The position numbers were made by a program, and so were the translations under genes. A stretch of 64,000 nt of DNA from the NCBI RefSeq assembly GCF_014356525.2, contig NC_052506.1, positions 34,749,564-34,813,563 on the forward strand. The letters run 5' to 3'. Shown in pieces: positions 1 through 15,400 of the stretch. The number at the start of each line of letters is the position of its first letter. Within the stretch, counting starts at the first letter, position 1. The notes under the pieces are model-generated. The model saw nothing but the letters and a program-made list of their open reading frames with translations, did not search any database and had not been told where the DNA came from. This stretch comes from Nilaparvata lugens (lineage: Eukaryota > Arthropoda > Insecta > Hemiptera > Delphacidae).

Positions 1-255
1 ATGATAAAGTATCACCAAATTTGAATCATGTTATTATAAACAAGAAATAGTAAAACTAATATCCAAACATGGTAAGACAGCTTCATGATAACACATAGCC
101 TAACTATTCTATTACAAGGAATAGTTTAGAAAAAAGGTTTGGAAAGATGATAACATGAGCAACTGGAGCTACCTAACTATTTTCTTACAAGGAATAGTAG
201 GTTCAGAAAAAAGGTTTGTAAACATGATAGCATGAACAAGTGGAATGCTACTGAC

Positions 256-425
256 CAGATAGTCCTCCTCGCAATAGACTCTGCCGTGCACGTTGTAGAA
301 GGCCTTGCCCCTGAGCGCCCGGCCACACGAGCAGCAGATGAAGCAGTTGGTGTGGTAGAGGTTGCCCATCGCCTGACACGCCTGTCCTGCGCCTGTCACC
401 TTCTCTCCACACGTGTGGCAAATGC
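256..425 (-). CDS. jub: Ajuba LIM domain 1 exon
   Basis: A 170-bp exon with acceptor TTGTGTAG at 426 and donor CTATCTG|GTCAGT at 255. It begins in phase 1 (completing the Gly codon) and holds all of LIM1 up to EEDYL. In relatives the next exon continues with the LIM1-LIM2 linker, which is outside this window. Confidence 0.92.
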
Positions 426-3400
426 CTACACAACATAACCACAACAACATGCATTACTACACATACACCATTCACTACAATCCAAAGCTTCTTCCTTGTA
501 AATTCAAATTTAAAATGTAAATGTAATTTCTTCAACTTCCTTAAATTGAAATTAAAATTTATAAAAGTAAATTTGAATGACTTTTGTTGGTGGGGAGTCA
601 CTTGCGGAAAGGTCCCACCTCACCTGAATATATCGTTTAAGCCGTCAAATTCATTTCCACAAAGCATTACAATAAATAAACAAATTATATAATAAATAAA
701 CATTGATTTTACAATTTATACAAGTTTCTTAATACTGAAAAATAATAAACTAAATGAACCAATTATTTTTTCAATAATCTGGCTTTTTTAATTGACATTC
801 AAATTATTAAATACATCTTAAAACCAAACCCTAGTGGAAATCTACTAAACCCTAGTCAGATCTACAAATGCTAAAAATCCCTGCTTCAAATAAGATTGTG
901 AACAACTTAGGCAAGACACACACCAGTTAGTCTAGACAAGACAAGACAAGACATGATCATGCACGTTTAGTCACAATAGTTCACATTGTTGCTTTTGACG
1001 CAACTCACACTGATTAGTCATTGCAATTAGACATGTCTTCATAAGCAACTATGTGAAGTATTGTGACTGAACGTGTCTGATCATGTCTTGTCTTGACTAA
1101 CTGGTGTGTGCCTTGCCTTACAGTGCACTGATGTACAAGAGGCATATATTGCATTTTTAGTGTATTATGCAAGATTAAAAAAATATTCGTTCAAAGTATT
1201 CTTTGAAACCCTATAATGATGATCGTAAGATTTTAGCAATCTAAATACATTATCAACTGTTTTTTTGGATATTTTTTTAAAATGGTAGGCTATTTTAATT
1301 ATTTCACCGGTTACTAGTATTAGACGTATATAACTTATCTCACAATATAATAATAATATTATATAAAAGTATTATAATAGTGACAAGGGCCGTGTGAGAT
1401 AAGTACATCATGTAGCAACTAATACAATAAATCAAGTTTAACAGTTAACATCCGAGGTAAATCGTTGAGCCACATCCATACATGAAAAATAATTATTATT
1501 GAAATCATAAAATTATACCATTTGATACTGCGGTTGACAAGAGATATGAGGGCCAGATTGTAGCATATGGAAGGATATAAAGAGATTGCAGTATAAGTCA
1601 AGGGCTGCATTGTTCTCTGAGTGGCGCAACATTTGAAGGGCCAATTACAATTCTGAAGATCACTTCACACCCTTGACTCCTCGAATCTATCATCCTAAAA
1701 AACATGACTTGGCAATTTTGATTGTATTAAAACGTCAAAAGGATGGCCAGCTAAGGTGTCTATGAAAAATGAGATATTTAAAAATATATAAATCCCATCA
1801 TAACACGGCATCTTAGATAATGAACACTTAATTCGTTTTATGAGACAATACATTATATTGTCTACCTCAACATTGACAAATATTCTAATTTATGCTGAAG
1901 ACATCTTTGAAATATTGAAAACACCGAAAAGCAAGATTTTGTGATCGAAACATTTCAATATGAATGTTGTTCTACTAGTTGAAGTGACAAAATAAATAAC
2001 AATATTGATGTGTAAAAGCTATAATATTGTACAGTGGCTTCGGACTGGAGAGCGCTAAAATCATTAATATTCAAGTCAGACGAGAGAATAGAGCATGAAA
2101 TATGCATCTACGCACAGTATTAGCATATTTCCATTACTTGAATATTGCAATTGAGACTACATTTTTAGAATATTCAAAGTAATGCTTCTCTCCAAAAATA
2201 TATCGATAAAATATATTCACGTAGAAATCTTCAATGATGTAAGCAATAGCACAGAAGATGGAACACTATGTTCTTTCCTTTGTCGCAATAATCCAGAACT
2301 CTTTCATATTTCCAAAAGTATTACAAATAATGATTAAAGTAAGTAAAAATTAATAAATACGAGTATGTCAAAATAATTTCTGCGGTTTAAACCAATATTG
2401 TGCCAAAAAGACGGATGTAAACAATATTATCAACTGATATCAAGTGTGAAACTATAGTTTTAATTAAAAACTATCAATACTGATTACTCACAACTAGCTA
2501 GAGGGATGACAGAGGCTGGGGGTAAGGGGGCGCCAGGCTCACTGGACATCAGGGCTGCAGTCATCAGCTGCCTGTGGGGGTGAGGATGGGGGAAAGGGTG
2601 GGCGGTCGGCATTGAGCACACTACACCACTCTTATCACTAACTTCTTTTTTCAAGTTGCGTTAGTGCTGCTGCTATTGTAATTCACTCACACCTGTTTGG
2701 CCCCGTTACACAATACAAGCACAAGCACAAATTGTCGCCCACAGTTTTTCATTCGCTGACGCACTCGCACGCGTCGACTACACCAGCGCACAACATACGT
2801 TCAACTGTAGTCTACTGATAAGCATCTCTTGACTAAACGCACACATTATCTTTGAACGGAACACATCGTCTAATCTTTAATGAGTACCTATTGAGTGAAT
2901 ACGGAATATCACATTCCAAAATTATGCAAATAGCAGTGTTACAAAATTATTGCTATTATCAAATTTTACTACTGGAATGAATTGCTTTGAGGCTGCATAA
3001 TGAGGAATCTCAGTTTACTATCAAACAGAGTATTACATACTGATTTCCTGATTTTTTTAGGTTGAATCCCACCTTGGGCAAGAAAGATGGCCAGGGAATC
3101 AGACTCTATCTTCAAGACTACTGTATTTGAATTATATTCAAAGTAAGTAACAATTAGTTAAGCTTAAAGAATGTTTGACCAATACGTTACTTCAAAAAAT
3201 TAGCTACAGTTATACAATTTTCCATGCTACATTCCAATGAATTGATACATTTGAATCGATATAACACTCGAGTAGTCAAAACTATTCATATCAAAGCCAA
3301 GAAAACTAAGTGATGCTCTATCCTCGATTCTAAATGTTAAATTGTCTCGGAACTGGGGAAGTAGCTTGAATTCGCTGAAAATATATAAGAATCAAAGCAT

Positions 3401-6400
3401 TTATGTTACTGAAACCTACAGTATTCTCTTTAAATTGCTTCCACTGTATTTTACATTAGTTCCAAATTTATACCATAATTTGAATAATCTAGTAGTAGAA
3501 TCACTTCCATACTCCCCATGTTCAGAATTTATAACATAATTTGAATAATCCAGAAATTATTGCATTTCCAAATTCCATGACATTAAGAAGTTTGCGTCGG
3601 GATCAAGCGTGAATGAGAACAGTTTGGATGGAATTTGTAGATGCATCAATTTGAATAACGAGACATCTCTTACGGGCAGAAAGAACGAGTGAGATTCACA
3701 ATACACTGTCAGCATTCCTTGTGAATAGCAGCAATGCTTCCCATGCATCTAATGCTGACAGTTTGTTGGACGAATAAAGGTGATATGAGGAAGTGGAATG
3801 ATTTGAGCAGAGCGCATAGCACTTGAAATGCCACCACGCTAACGAGCGACCAGATCCATGTTGAGTAAAACACGAGACACATTTATAAATAAACACGACA
3901 GAAACAACAGCGTTCTAGCCAAAAAGAAAATACGGTCTATAGGAAATAATGTTCTCCCTCGACTTTGTCCCGTCCCGAACCCATCAACCCAACAAGCAAG
4001 TTTACATTGTAGACTTTGATGGCGAGGAGCGAGTCAACCAGATACAAGAGACACGTCAAAATAAATAAAACAGGCATCTTTTAGAAGTGTTCCAAAGTTA
4101 TAAATCATCTAGATTGGATGATTCCTTTCTATAATGGCTAGAAGGGAATTTTCTTTGAACTAATTAACAACTATAAAAAGAAGCTAATATTGTGAGCCTC
4201 CTTGGAAAATGTTAGTGAAACTATTTATTTCAAGGTCAAAATGAATCAAGAATGAAAGTAAAAATGCACGTTGAACATTCATATTATTTTAAGGATGAAT
4301 TATACTATACCATTAAAAGTAAATTATAGTAGAAATCTACCAAATTTTTTATCTGTACGATGAAGCAATACTATAAATATTTATAATCCGAAATAAATAA
4401 GGCAACATATTATTTTGTTTCAGAAACACTACGACGTTTTTCTATTTTGATAAGAATCTCAATATCAAGAAAATTATAAGAAGACTTCTTAAATGACATC
4501 AAAAATAAAAATGATGAGCTTAGACAATGGATATCATTGTTAACTTCGAGATATATACACCCCTAAAACCTGATTGGAAACAGAGATGAACAAAAAATCG
4601 AAACTAATTAATTAATGTAATGAATTTTTCTAAGAGATAATATTTACTCAGAACTTCGCAGAACACAAAATACAACCTCACTATCATTCACCGAGCTTCA
4701 CTTTGCTCTCACCTCGCATTGGACTAATAGAATTTTAATCAACTTTATCGAGTTGCTTTAGAAAAAGGGGAGGTCTCTTTGAGGTATGATAAAAGCAGAT
4801 GAATTGCATTTCTGAGCATCGGCTTGAAATTAATGTAACAGCATCAACATCATCAGAAGCAGTAGAAGTCACGCAAGTAGGTGGTAGACAGGCAGGCAAG
4901 ATTCACTTCAAATTGTCAGCATGTACTGAATATGTTAACTATAGTATAATAGTAGCAGCAGAAAGCTACCTACGAATTTCCTTATTCCAAAATGAAAACA
5001 AACAGCTGGAAACGACATGGTTCCAATTATTGCAGTTGGATGCGAATTTAGAAAATTCCAAACGTGTGTTGGAGAGATACACGAGATACTCGAGTTTCTA
5101 CGTCTACCTACATTTTAAACGCCTGTGTAAAACACACGGTCATGAGCAATTGCAAGGGTTGGCCAGTGACAAGTGGGCGAAGCAAGAAGTAACTCCTACC
5201 CACTGCCAAATGCCAATTGATCTGTTCCACCAGCTATTTTGACACCATTACAATAAATTAACATTATTTGACTTCAGAAAATGATCGATTATAACAAGAG
5301 TTGATGCAAAATTTTTCAAAAACGGTTTTGGATAGAAAGCTTTTAAAAAAAATTTAAACATCAATAGTTGATAGATTTTCAAATAGCCAAGATGTTTTTT
5401 TTTGAAACTGCTACTGATGTCTATATAAAAAGCTCTAGGTTTTATTGATTATCTAAATCCTCCACTACACCTACTTGTGGTTTATAATCTCAAAATTAGG
5501 TGACACCTAGCCCTTAGCTAGCGGAAGATTGAGGACACTCTAATATATGTAGTTGAATCACAAATCATTCTGTAAAATTACATCCCCGAATTTTTTACTA
5601 CTAAAACGAAATTATGTAAAAATGAATGGTTTCCTAGAAAACATCACTTCACAGAGGTCTACTCATTTTAATCGTACTATAGATATGCTATAATGCATGA
5701 GACTATAAAATATTAATAGATTTATGTGATTTAAATGTTCTTTTAAGAGGAACTGTTTCTTGATTATTCAAAGTAAATTTAATAGATGGATGAACAACTA
5801 CCATGGCTAATTTTAATATTAGTACCTAGTCAACATTCATAATATTCCAACTGATGTCTAATACTCTGAGTATTCTGGGTGAACAAATGAATGGAGGATG
5901 CAATGAAATCATTTCATCACAAATTACACAATAAAATACATGGATTATAGAGTATGAGCAATCAAGACGATGGATTGAAAGAATACAATAATAACAGGGT
6001 AGAAAACTTTCAGCTCTCTAAGATTAAATAATCACAGTATTCTACTGAATACTATCTGTGAAGAGCGAGAACTTGAAAGAGGAGTTACCTTCCACAAGAG
6101 TTGGCACAAGAGATGGAGAAATATAATGTTGAAATGGAGTAAGCTAATAAAATGAAATGAATACATTCAGCCGAGCATATAAATAATAGTAATAGTGTAT
6201 TTGAGAGCTTGAAACAAGGGAGACGCATGACAGTGGATTACAGCACACCAAGCATAGACAAAATACTAGCACCTATAAATTGTGAGCTCTAGTAAATCCC
6301 CCATGTGACCAACAGTAGGTTGGGATATAGAGAAAACCGTTGATTTATTTCCAGTGAATGGACGCTAGAGTAGATGAGCAACTGCGCCAACCAACCATGA

Positions 6401-9400
6401 AATACAGCAAAGGAAGTTCGTTTTCCTTGATAGAAGTATTCATAATAAATTATTGAAGCACCTCTAAGAGACTGAATTGATAACTTAATAAATCGTAGGA
6501 TTCAGATAAATTGAAACTGAAGTCAATAATTAATGTCTGATTTGCCTCACTGCGTTGGCACAGTTGGATACGGCGCTATCAACCGAACACAGTCGTGGGT
6601 TCGAATCCCGTCAAGCGCATGGATTTCATGTCATGCCATTATCCCTTCTCATTACCAAGCGCAAGTAAATACTATGAATATATAAATAGTTAACTGGCAA
6701 AGTAGGATGATCCTCGATCATAATATATTACTTATTTTCATCTGTCTTAATTCAATATTATTATTCCAGAACATCAGAAAGATTATCATTGTTCCTAAAA
6801 TCTATAATATTAATATAATATTTTAGAAATGGCTGATGAAAAATGACAATTTGACATCAACAGCACGTTATTCAATAAAGGAGCATTTGTAAACAGCTGT
6901 ATCTTTACAGAGGGTCTTGGCACATGCAATGAAAAAATAAAGTATACGAATCTGAAATTTCTTCTAATATATCGAGATTTCTTCTAAATATATCAGTATT
7001 CAAACACTTTTAATTCATTGCAGAGACGATTTATAATGAAAATTTAATCCCGATTGCACGTCTATTACATTTAACCACCATGAAATGATGTAAAATGACG
7101 AAAGCAATGTCAGGAGAACCAATAAACGATTTGGACGACACTGAAATGACATAATTTTAAGGCGGTTCAACTTAGACGTACGTGTAACCGAGCCAGAGAG
7201 ATAACTGGAATAAATAATCTTTTATTGCCCATTTCTTAGTTCCATTTAATTGTGTCCACCAAGTGTGTATTCATCATAGGGACTACTTGTTGCTATTACA
7301 AGGTGACGATCCATTAACATTTGGCAAAGTGGTTGTTCAGACAAATAATGCAGATTTAAAAATATTCGCAGATGAGTAGGGCAAATGGTGGTCGTTTAGT
7401 CGCGTGTTGAAGTGTATTTTGGCCGATTTCTTTGTGTCAGCCGGCGCTGCTGTGGTCAGTGCCAAAAATGCCGTCTCAACAGGGCCATAAGCACTGCTCG
7501 AGTTTATGATTGCCAAAGAATTCGTTTTCTCACAGATAAGGCCGATTTATTCTAACCGTATCACTTTGAATGGACAATTGAAGACAATATGCAACTATCA
7601 ATTTGTACCAAGAATAGTTGAAAATTTCTTGAATGAATAATTATTTTTCTAGATTAAATTGTGATTTCCTATCTACAATCAATATCACGAGTAATCCAAT
7701 ACTAATTTAGGTTAATTGACTTATGGATCAACTTTGTAACTTGAATTCTACCAAGCAATTCTGATTCGACCTGAATTTTTAATTCTCTTAGGAAATTATC
7801 AATCAATTTATTACCGTATCGACATTACTACTGTATCAAATCAGTAATGATACTACCACTTATCATTTTTATTAAAACAATTTAACATTATTTTCTAACA
7901 TTGAATTAACAATGTTAAATTCTTATTATTATTTAATCATTCTTACCATGTGGTCAGTATATTAAACCTTGAGCCTTTCTTTCACTAAACAATCTTTTCT
8001 TTGTACATAGGTTTTCTTAGGATCGTGAAAATGAAAACAAATATGAATGTAGGTAATATTGTGGCAAAAATTAATGGCTCAAATACTACTTGTATGTGTC
8101 TACCAATGCTGGTGTATGAGAAACTTGTAGAGCACACATAATCAACTATCTAGACAATATGAACTTTTTATTTAGTATCAAAATAAATATGTACAGAGCA
8201 AAAAAAGGAAGCAACTTCGATTATAGTACAACTAGATAAATTGCTACGAGTTTATAAGACTAAACCACCATGTCGTAACAGTGATGAAATTCGTATTGTA
8301 TTTCATAATTGTATGGTAGGTACTATTCTCATCACCGGAATAATGAAGTTTCAAAATCTTCAGATTACAACTCTACTGAGTTTTTTTCAATAGTAATGTG
8401 TAACGTCTAGATACACGTTTGTGAGTTTAGGTATCAACATCAAAATATAATTGATTGATTCAAGATGTAAATCACGTCATGAAACTTGTGCTCGACACAA
8501 TAATATTAGATAAATTGGGCAAATAAAACTGTGAAGTTTGATATTCCATGTCTTTGACATTGAATTGATTGTTCTCATGAAATGGGACTAAAAATAATTG
8601 GAAATTGACTACCATAAAATTGCTCTGTAATTCTAATTCTATCTTCATGGAAATATGACTAATTCATATTCCTCGAATAACATTTAGCCACCAGACTTGT
8701 CTAGAAATTACACATCGCTGATATGACTTCAAACATGACATCATGATCCAGGATGGTGTTACTACTGTACTAATCGGCTTCAATTGGCGTAAAACAAGCA
8801 TGTGCAAGTTATACAATGCAAATTAACGGGATTAAAAGTGCACTCACTATACATGCAATTATTACTGATCACTCATTTTGTATATTGTAACTATAGCAGT
8901 ATACATATTTTCAGTGAGCAACTGGTACCAGTTTTTATAAAATAGTAATGCTATATTACTAAAATCAATCAAATGAGCATAAGAGGAGATTTTGTATATC
9001 ATTGTTGGAAATAGCAATTTTCAAGATAATCATCATGTTCAAGAGTTTGCAGGAGATCTTTATCTTTGTAGGAGATAATAATTTAAAAATCATAATTTTT
9101 GAATGAAGGAAATATTTGTAAATCTGGCTGTTTAATGATGTAGTACTAGCGTTCCAGAAATCAACCACACCTTGTTGTCTTTTCAATGTGACGGTTTATT
9201 CAATTAACTTAGCCCACACAAATCGCAGATGTTATAGTTATACATCTTGAATTGAGAAAAAAGAGGTACAAAGGAATGACCTCGTTTCCAGTCAGCATTG
9301 CTAAGTTCAGCTACATGACCGAGGAATTTTGAAATCATATTCTGTCACAACTAGATCTCAAAAAAAAAAAAAACATTTCAAAGTAGAATAATACTGTAGT

Positions 9401-12400
9401 GAGATTCACAGTGATTACTCAGTTGTTTGTTTAGAGCATTATATAGGTATTTCTCAGTATAAGTAGATTTTGATGGAAATCCATGCAGTAATTGTTTTTG
9501 GGGTACCATTTTTTGGACCTGTGCCGACATATGAGAAAATATATTTCAGAAAAGTAGTGAATTGGACCTATGATCATTTGAAGATCGAAATTTACTTGAA
9601 AATCTTGAGTTGTAAGATGAAGAAGAGCTTCAAAATGTGGTAGTAAAATCTACCTTTCAATAAGAATGCTATTTCAAAGTCTCCATTGAAACCAAATGAA
9701 TATTGATATTCAATGCTTTGAGTTGAATGGGACTTGATTTAGTTCAAATCGATTCCTAGAATGTCATGTTGATTTTGACATTGGTAAATTCTCTTATATA
9801 ATAATGATACTGGTAATCAGGTATGTTGGACATGTATTGTAATTTATATTAGGTAAAGGTATTGAAATTCTACTTCAAACACCAAATAGTCACATCACAC
9901 AATGCTATACAAATAATACATCCTATTTAACGAATAATAATAATGCTGGAAAGATGGGTTATCACTAATCACGCTAATCTTAATTTACGTTTTTTGTCCA
10001 ACTTTGCTAAACTAACTAGACTTTACAAAGCTTGATCTAATAACAAGGTATTTCAAGCACTTAATATAACTGATAGACGAGAAATAAACGCTCAAGAACA
10101 TCGATGTGTCTCTGAAGGTATGTCTATTCATACCTCACCACTCCTAGTCGGTTTATTGCTTGAGAGCTGGACGAGGAACGATAAAGCTACTAATTTTAGT
10201 GATAGAGAGAGGGGGGGTTTCCTTAATCGAAGCCGTATGGACCAATGAACGAATTCAGAAAAACATGTATCTATGTAACGAAGGCAGCTGATGAGGTCAT
10301 GAACCCCAGGAGTTGAGGCCATTAGAAGGAATCTCCAGCAAATTGGAATTCATAGTCGTCTCCCTTTGGGCGAGGTCCCTGCGTTGATGCTGTGATGCTG
10401 CTGCGTGATGCAGATGAGATTACAAATTGCTAGGGACATGATAACGTCAACACAAAAAGATAGAAAAGAAATATAGGTGGGTGTGTTGAGTTTAAAAGCG
10501 GCAAAAGAAGACGACCAGGGGCTAACTAACTGATGCACGCCTACTTGATGCTATGACAACCTACTTAATTCAAATTTAAAGCAACAACATGGTCCATCCA
10601 CCTTGCGTATTAAAAAAATACCTAGTCTTATCTGCACGGCCACTCCACATCGTACGCTCAAATTCCAAAACATTGCACCAATAACTCAAATTAAACACAG
10701 TGCTACAGACCTTCTAAAGGTATACAGTTATTGCTTCAACTAAGGACCTAGAATGAAAGGGCTTGATTCAATTAATACACAGTTACAATTTATATGGAAA
10801 TTGGGAATAGAATATCAGAAATTATATTACTGATTAGATGATTTATATATCAGAGATAGTTATCATTGATTAAATTAATGATAAGATTATCTTTAAATTT
10901 GATTGATAATCGACCAGACATCTGAGTATATGATAATTGAACTAAAAATAAACCTACGATACATAATAATAGTCCTAAATTTTTTTTAATAATCTTCAAC
11001 ACTATCCAATAAAACTTACTATACTTGATTAACTTATAATAAAAGTTGAAGCATCAACGTCACTAGATGTTCTACTATACAACCAATAATGCATACAAGA
11101 AAATTGATACAACATCTTGGAATAATTGGAGATAATACAAGAAGCATTGATGATTTATTTCATTGGATTACGTGATAAGGTCCTCTATCTAATTTTATTC
11201 AGGAACATACATTGATGTAACTAAATAAATTTTAGAACTGTGTTTAGCTGCTAGACAGTAGACATATGGTGCATGCTATTGCTATACATATTATACTATC
11301 TGATCGTATGGTGGTGTACACAATTACCAATTCCAATATTCAAATGTATCAATTACACTGATATGATAACAGAGCATCGAAGCCGATAATGGCTCACTAT
11401 CAAATAGCTTGATGCAACGCAGCCATTTGCTTACTAACTGATAAGGGCGTGATTTCAGCATTTCATCTAGAAGAGTGTAACAGAAACCTGTCAATAATTT
11501 CATACCATATGCATAATGCATTACGCCTCTGCCTTTTCCATGAAATCAAGTTGTAGAACAACTCATAACAGTGTTCTCTGCTATGAAAGGACTACTGGAA
11601 AATGATAATGCCAAACCCAAACAAGACTGGTGTATAGATTTCGTAGACAAGAAGCTCGAGAAGACAAGTATCTCATTACCAAGAATAGACTCTGCGGCTT
11701 TTGGTAGGGAAATTCAACTTGTTACGAAAATACTTTGTAAAATTATTCCCAGCTTTAAAGAGATGACATTGTAGACTGTAGAGGAACAAACCGAACCATT
11801 CCCTCCCCCTGCAAGTATCACTTCAAATGTTCTATATTATTTTAAATTCAACAAAGTTTTATACTAAACCTTTCAATCATTTTAATTAAAAATGAATAAA
11901 TGCCACATCAACTTCAACACAGGAAATTATTAGAAATTCTACACATTTTTATTATTCAATTTCCAATAAATAAAATTCACAAAAATAACATTTCTATTAC
12001 AAATTCACTATCATCCATCCCATCTATGCACTAACCGAGAGCTCATGTGGGCATCATCCTAAAAAAAACCTACACAGTTGCCAATATAGCACGGCTTGTA
12101 CTTGTATAAGTACAATGGTATATAACCTATGCAACATGTTGGTCTTCGACCTTTTTGTTTCATCGAGGAATCCTATTCGAGGCTGGGGAAGTTTCCAGAT
12201 TAGTTTGGCGGCGGCCGGTGAACATAAATAAGCAAGTTGAAAAGGCTACGCGTAGCACCAGTGCCGAGAATATGTTCTGCCCATTTCCATCTCAGATAGA
12301 GATAGACACAGCTTATGTGGCTACGGATAGAAAAACTTGAGAATTGTTTACTACCATGCCCAAGTACACTGACTTTACGATCGCAACGTGAAAATAGTAG

Positions 12401-15400
12401 GGCGTCGTAAAGTCGTTCAATAACCTACACTTCGGCCTACAATAATTCTCTTCTGCACAACTAAACCTAAGAGAGCCTCCCCCCTGGCAATTGTAGGTAA
12501 TAGATCTTTGCGGTTTCCGACAATATAAATCAATGGGTTATTATTGAAAACAATAAACAAAAACAGTGGGAAATCGATTTTCAATGCTAGCCAAGATCAG
12601 GTTCAAGCGTTGTGAAGTAATCTTCTACATATTTACTTTATAAAGAATGAAGCATTCATGGAAAAGAGGAAGGGGAAGAAACAATATTGGAATTGATGGG
12701 ATTAAAAAAATTCGGCAAAATAATTGAAAAGTCAACAGCAATCTTAAACTATAATATTAGCATATTCAATTTCATAAATTTAGGATAACTGCTCTAATTG
12801 AAGAAAGTAGAAAACACTTATCATTCAGAAAGAATTCATTTCAATGAAGAAATCTATCAACAGTTTTGGACAATAATATATTAACAAAACGTTCATCCCT
12901 TGACAAGCCATAGAAAAATGTCAATAGGTATCATTAGGAAAGACCTCTCTCAAGGAAAAATTCCAGAGCAGGTATTTCCTGACGGTATGGCACTGCGGAT
13001 AATCGATTGAATATTTTGACGTTCAAAAACTCATTTGAATTTCAATCAGGATTGGTTCTATATTCAGGAGTCAACCATAGTTCGAATTTTTTTGTCCCTA
13101 GCTAAAATTGTATGTGAAATACAGGAATATTATTGCACGATTACGTTGATCAACGAGTTATAGGATTTATGCCCTATGCAGATTCTAGCATTATGTTATA
13201 TTCGAATAAATATATATATATTATATAACATTCATAGAAATTCGTAAACTGTCTCTTACCAATCATATTTCAAATGTATACTCAACTTGTAATCAAGTAC
13301 ACTAGTAAAATTACTAGTGTACTTGATTACAAATAGTAATTTATGTTGAATACAACATCTTATTCGTTTAAAAAATGGCATCAAATGTTTCGAGAACATT
13401 TTTTTTAGGCTAATTTTTTGTTGACATTTCCAAGTGTCAATAATTACAAATCAATATACAAAAAATATTATGGCAGGAACATATCCAGGTGTGGACATTC
13501 CAAAACATAATAAAATAAGACACGAGCATAGAGCATCAAAAATTAGATTAGACAACTATGTATTCACATTAATTCTTTTTGCATAACACTAACGAATCGG
13601 AATAAAATAGATCCAAAAATTGTCCAATATTACATCCTTGAGAGGGTTTGATGACTTGATTCGAACATCAAAACTTTAAATAATTAAACTTTAAAAATAA
13701 GGGAACAGGAATTCTTTAAAATCGATAATGAATTTCCATTAATGATGAGCGGGATTCACCTATTTATGTAAGACTACTGAGAGAAATCCAATGCGCCAAT
13801 GAATAATAATAATAATTTATTTATTTATGGAAAAGGCCAATGAATGATTAAATGTAAAGCTTCATATCCAGAACATATTCCAGAAGGAAGTTTCCAGTGA
13901 TCATGGAGAAGTTTCATTAATTTATCTTACAAAATGAGAGGAACATAGATATGAAACACCTAATCAATAAAAAGTTGTTACGTTTCATTGATCAAAATTG
14001 TTTCTTTGATAATTAAACCATCATTTCGGTTTATGTTTATGTTGGCCTATAACTAAGAAGCACATCACTTCATTCAGCGCGATAGATTTTTCAGATGGAA
14101 TCGGACACCTGACACTGAACGACACTGATACACGACTATATTCACCAGCACACGACCACGTGACACTGCAGCCGACCGGCACTTGCACGTTGCACGTCTC
14201 ACGTCTCACACGGCACTCACGCCGATCCACGCAAGCCGCAAAACTAGAGCCGCGCTCTTAGCGCGCTACCAACCTCACAACACGACGCAAACCAGTCTAG
14301 CCAAACAACTAGTCTAAATTATACCTTCCGTATTCGTTTCTTTGGGGCAGCCCCGGCGCTACTTGTTTCCAAAATCTTATTGTAATCGTTTCTCAGGAGA
14401 ACAGTAGTTGTTGATCCCGTAATTAAGTTCTATAGCATTATCCTGCCGATTGAAATCTCGAGGAGCAGACTACAATTATGTAATTTGGAATAGAATTTAG
14501 AATAAGGATGTACAACGATTCACATTTGAGAACTTATCAACTAAATTACATTAAAAACATGGAGGAATGAAATTTTTGATTAAAAAATTCTCATTTCATA
14601 AAACTTAGTTTTCAGATTACACTGAAGGTCATATAAATAAATCACTCCAGAATTACACATAAAAACTATTAAAACATTCAAGATAATGCTAAAAGCTAGC
14701 AGTACTCAAAAAATTGAATAGCCCAAATAGCCCAGTAAATCAATATAGAAAGATTCAATCAGCAGCAACACGTGACTGTAGAATAGAAGTTCTAGATAGA
14801 TAGAATTATATAAAGTAGTCGAGTAGAAATTCTAGATAGAAATATGAAGAATATTATTCAATTCAAAAGTATGTACTTTTCACGTATAGGAATCAATAAT
14901 GTATGATGAATTAGAACTAAATTTCATATCGTTTGATAAATTGATGATATATTTTTATTGACTCATGTGGGCTACAAACTGCTATCACAAACACTATCAA
15001 AAACAATAATTATTATTAATTTTATTAATTGACGTTTTTATCCACTTTATTAGACCATTATTTTTATTTGACCGTACTTGGACTTTTATATGACTCATAC
15101 GAATCAGTCTCCAATTAGAGACAAGAAACTCAAATCATGACGAAAATTTACATAGTATTATGATTATGGATTTCATTAGATACAATACCAACTTGAAAAT
15201 AGTTAATGTTTCTTTTAGAATAATTCATAAATTATATGTACTTTAGTTACTTTACCAGTGGAAGGGATTTATTGAATATTCTCCTTTGGAACAAACTCAA
15301 TTCTCTATAAAGTTTCTACAAATCAAAATAATTGACAAATGATTCAAAGGAAGACGTGAAGCACAGTTATTTCAGTCGTTGCTTCATTCACAAAAAATCG

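Noticed and set aside
4799..5242. 147-codon open frame on the plus strand
   Set aside because: No recognisable domain, no splice or promoter context, and it lies in an intron on the opposite strand. Likely chance.
6548..6622. Working tRNA gene
   Set aside because: A and B boxes are present but the anticodon arm does not fold; more like a SINE head or relic.
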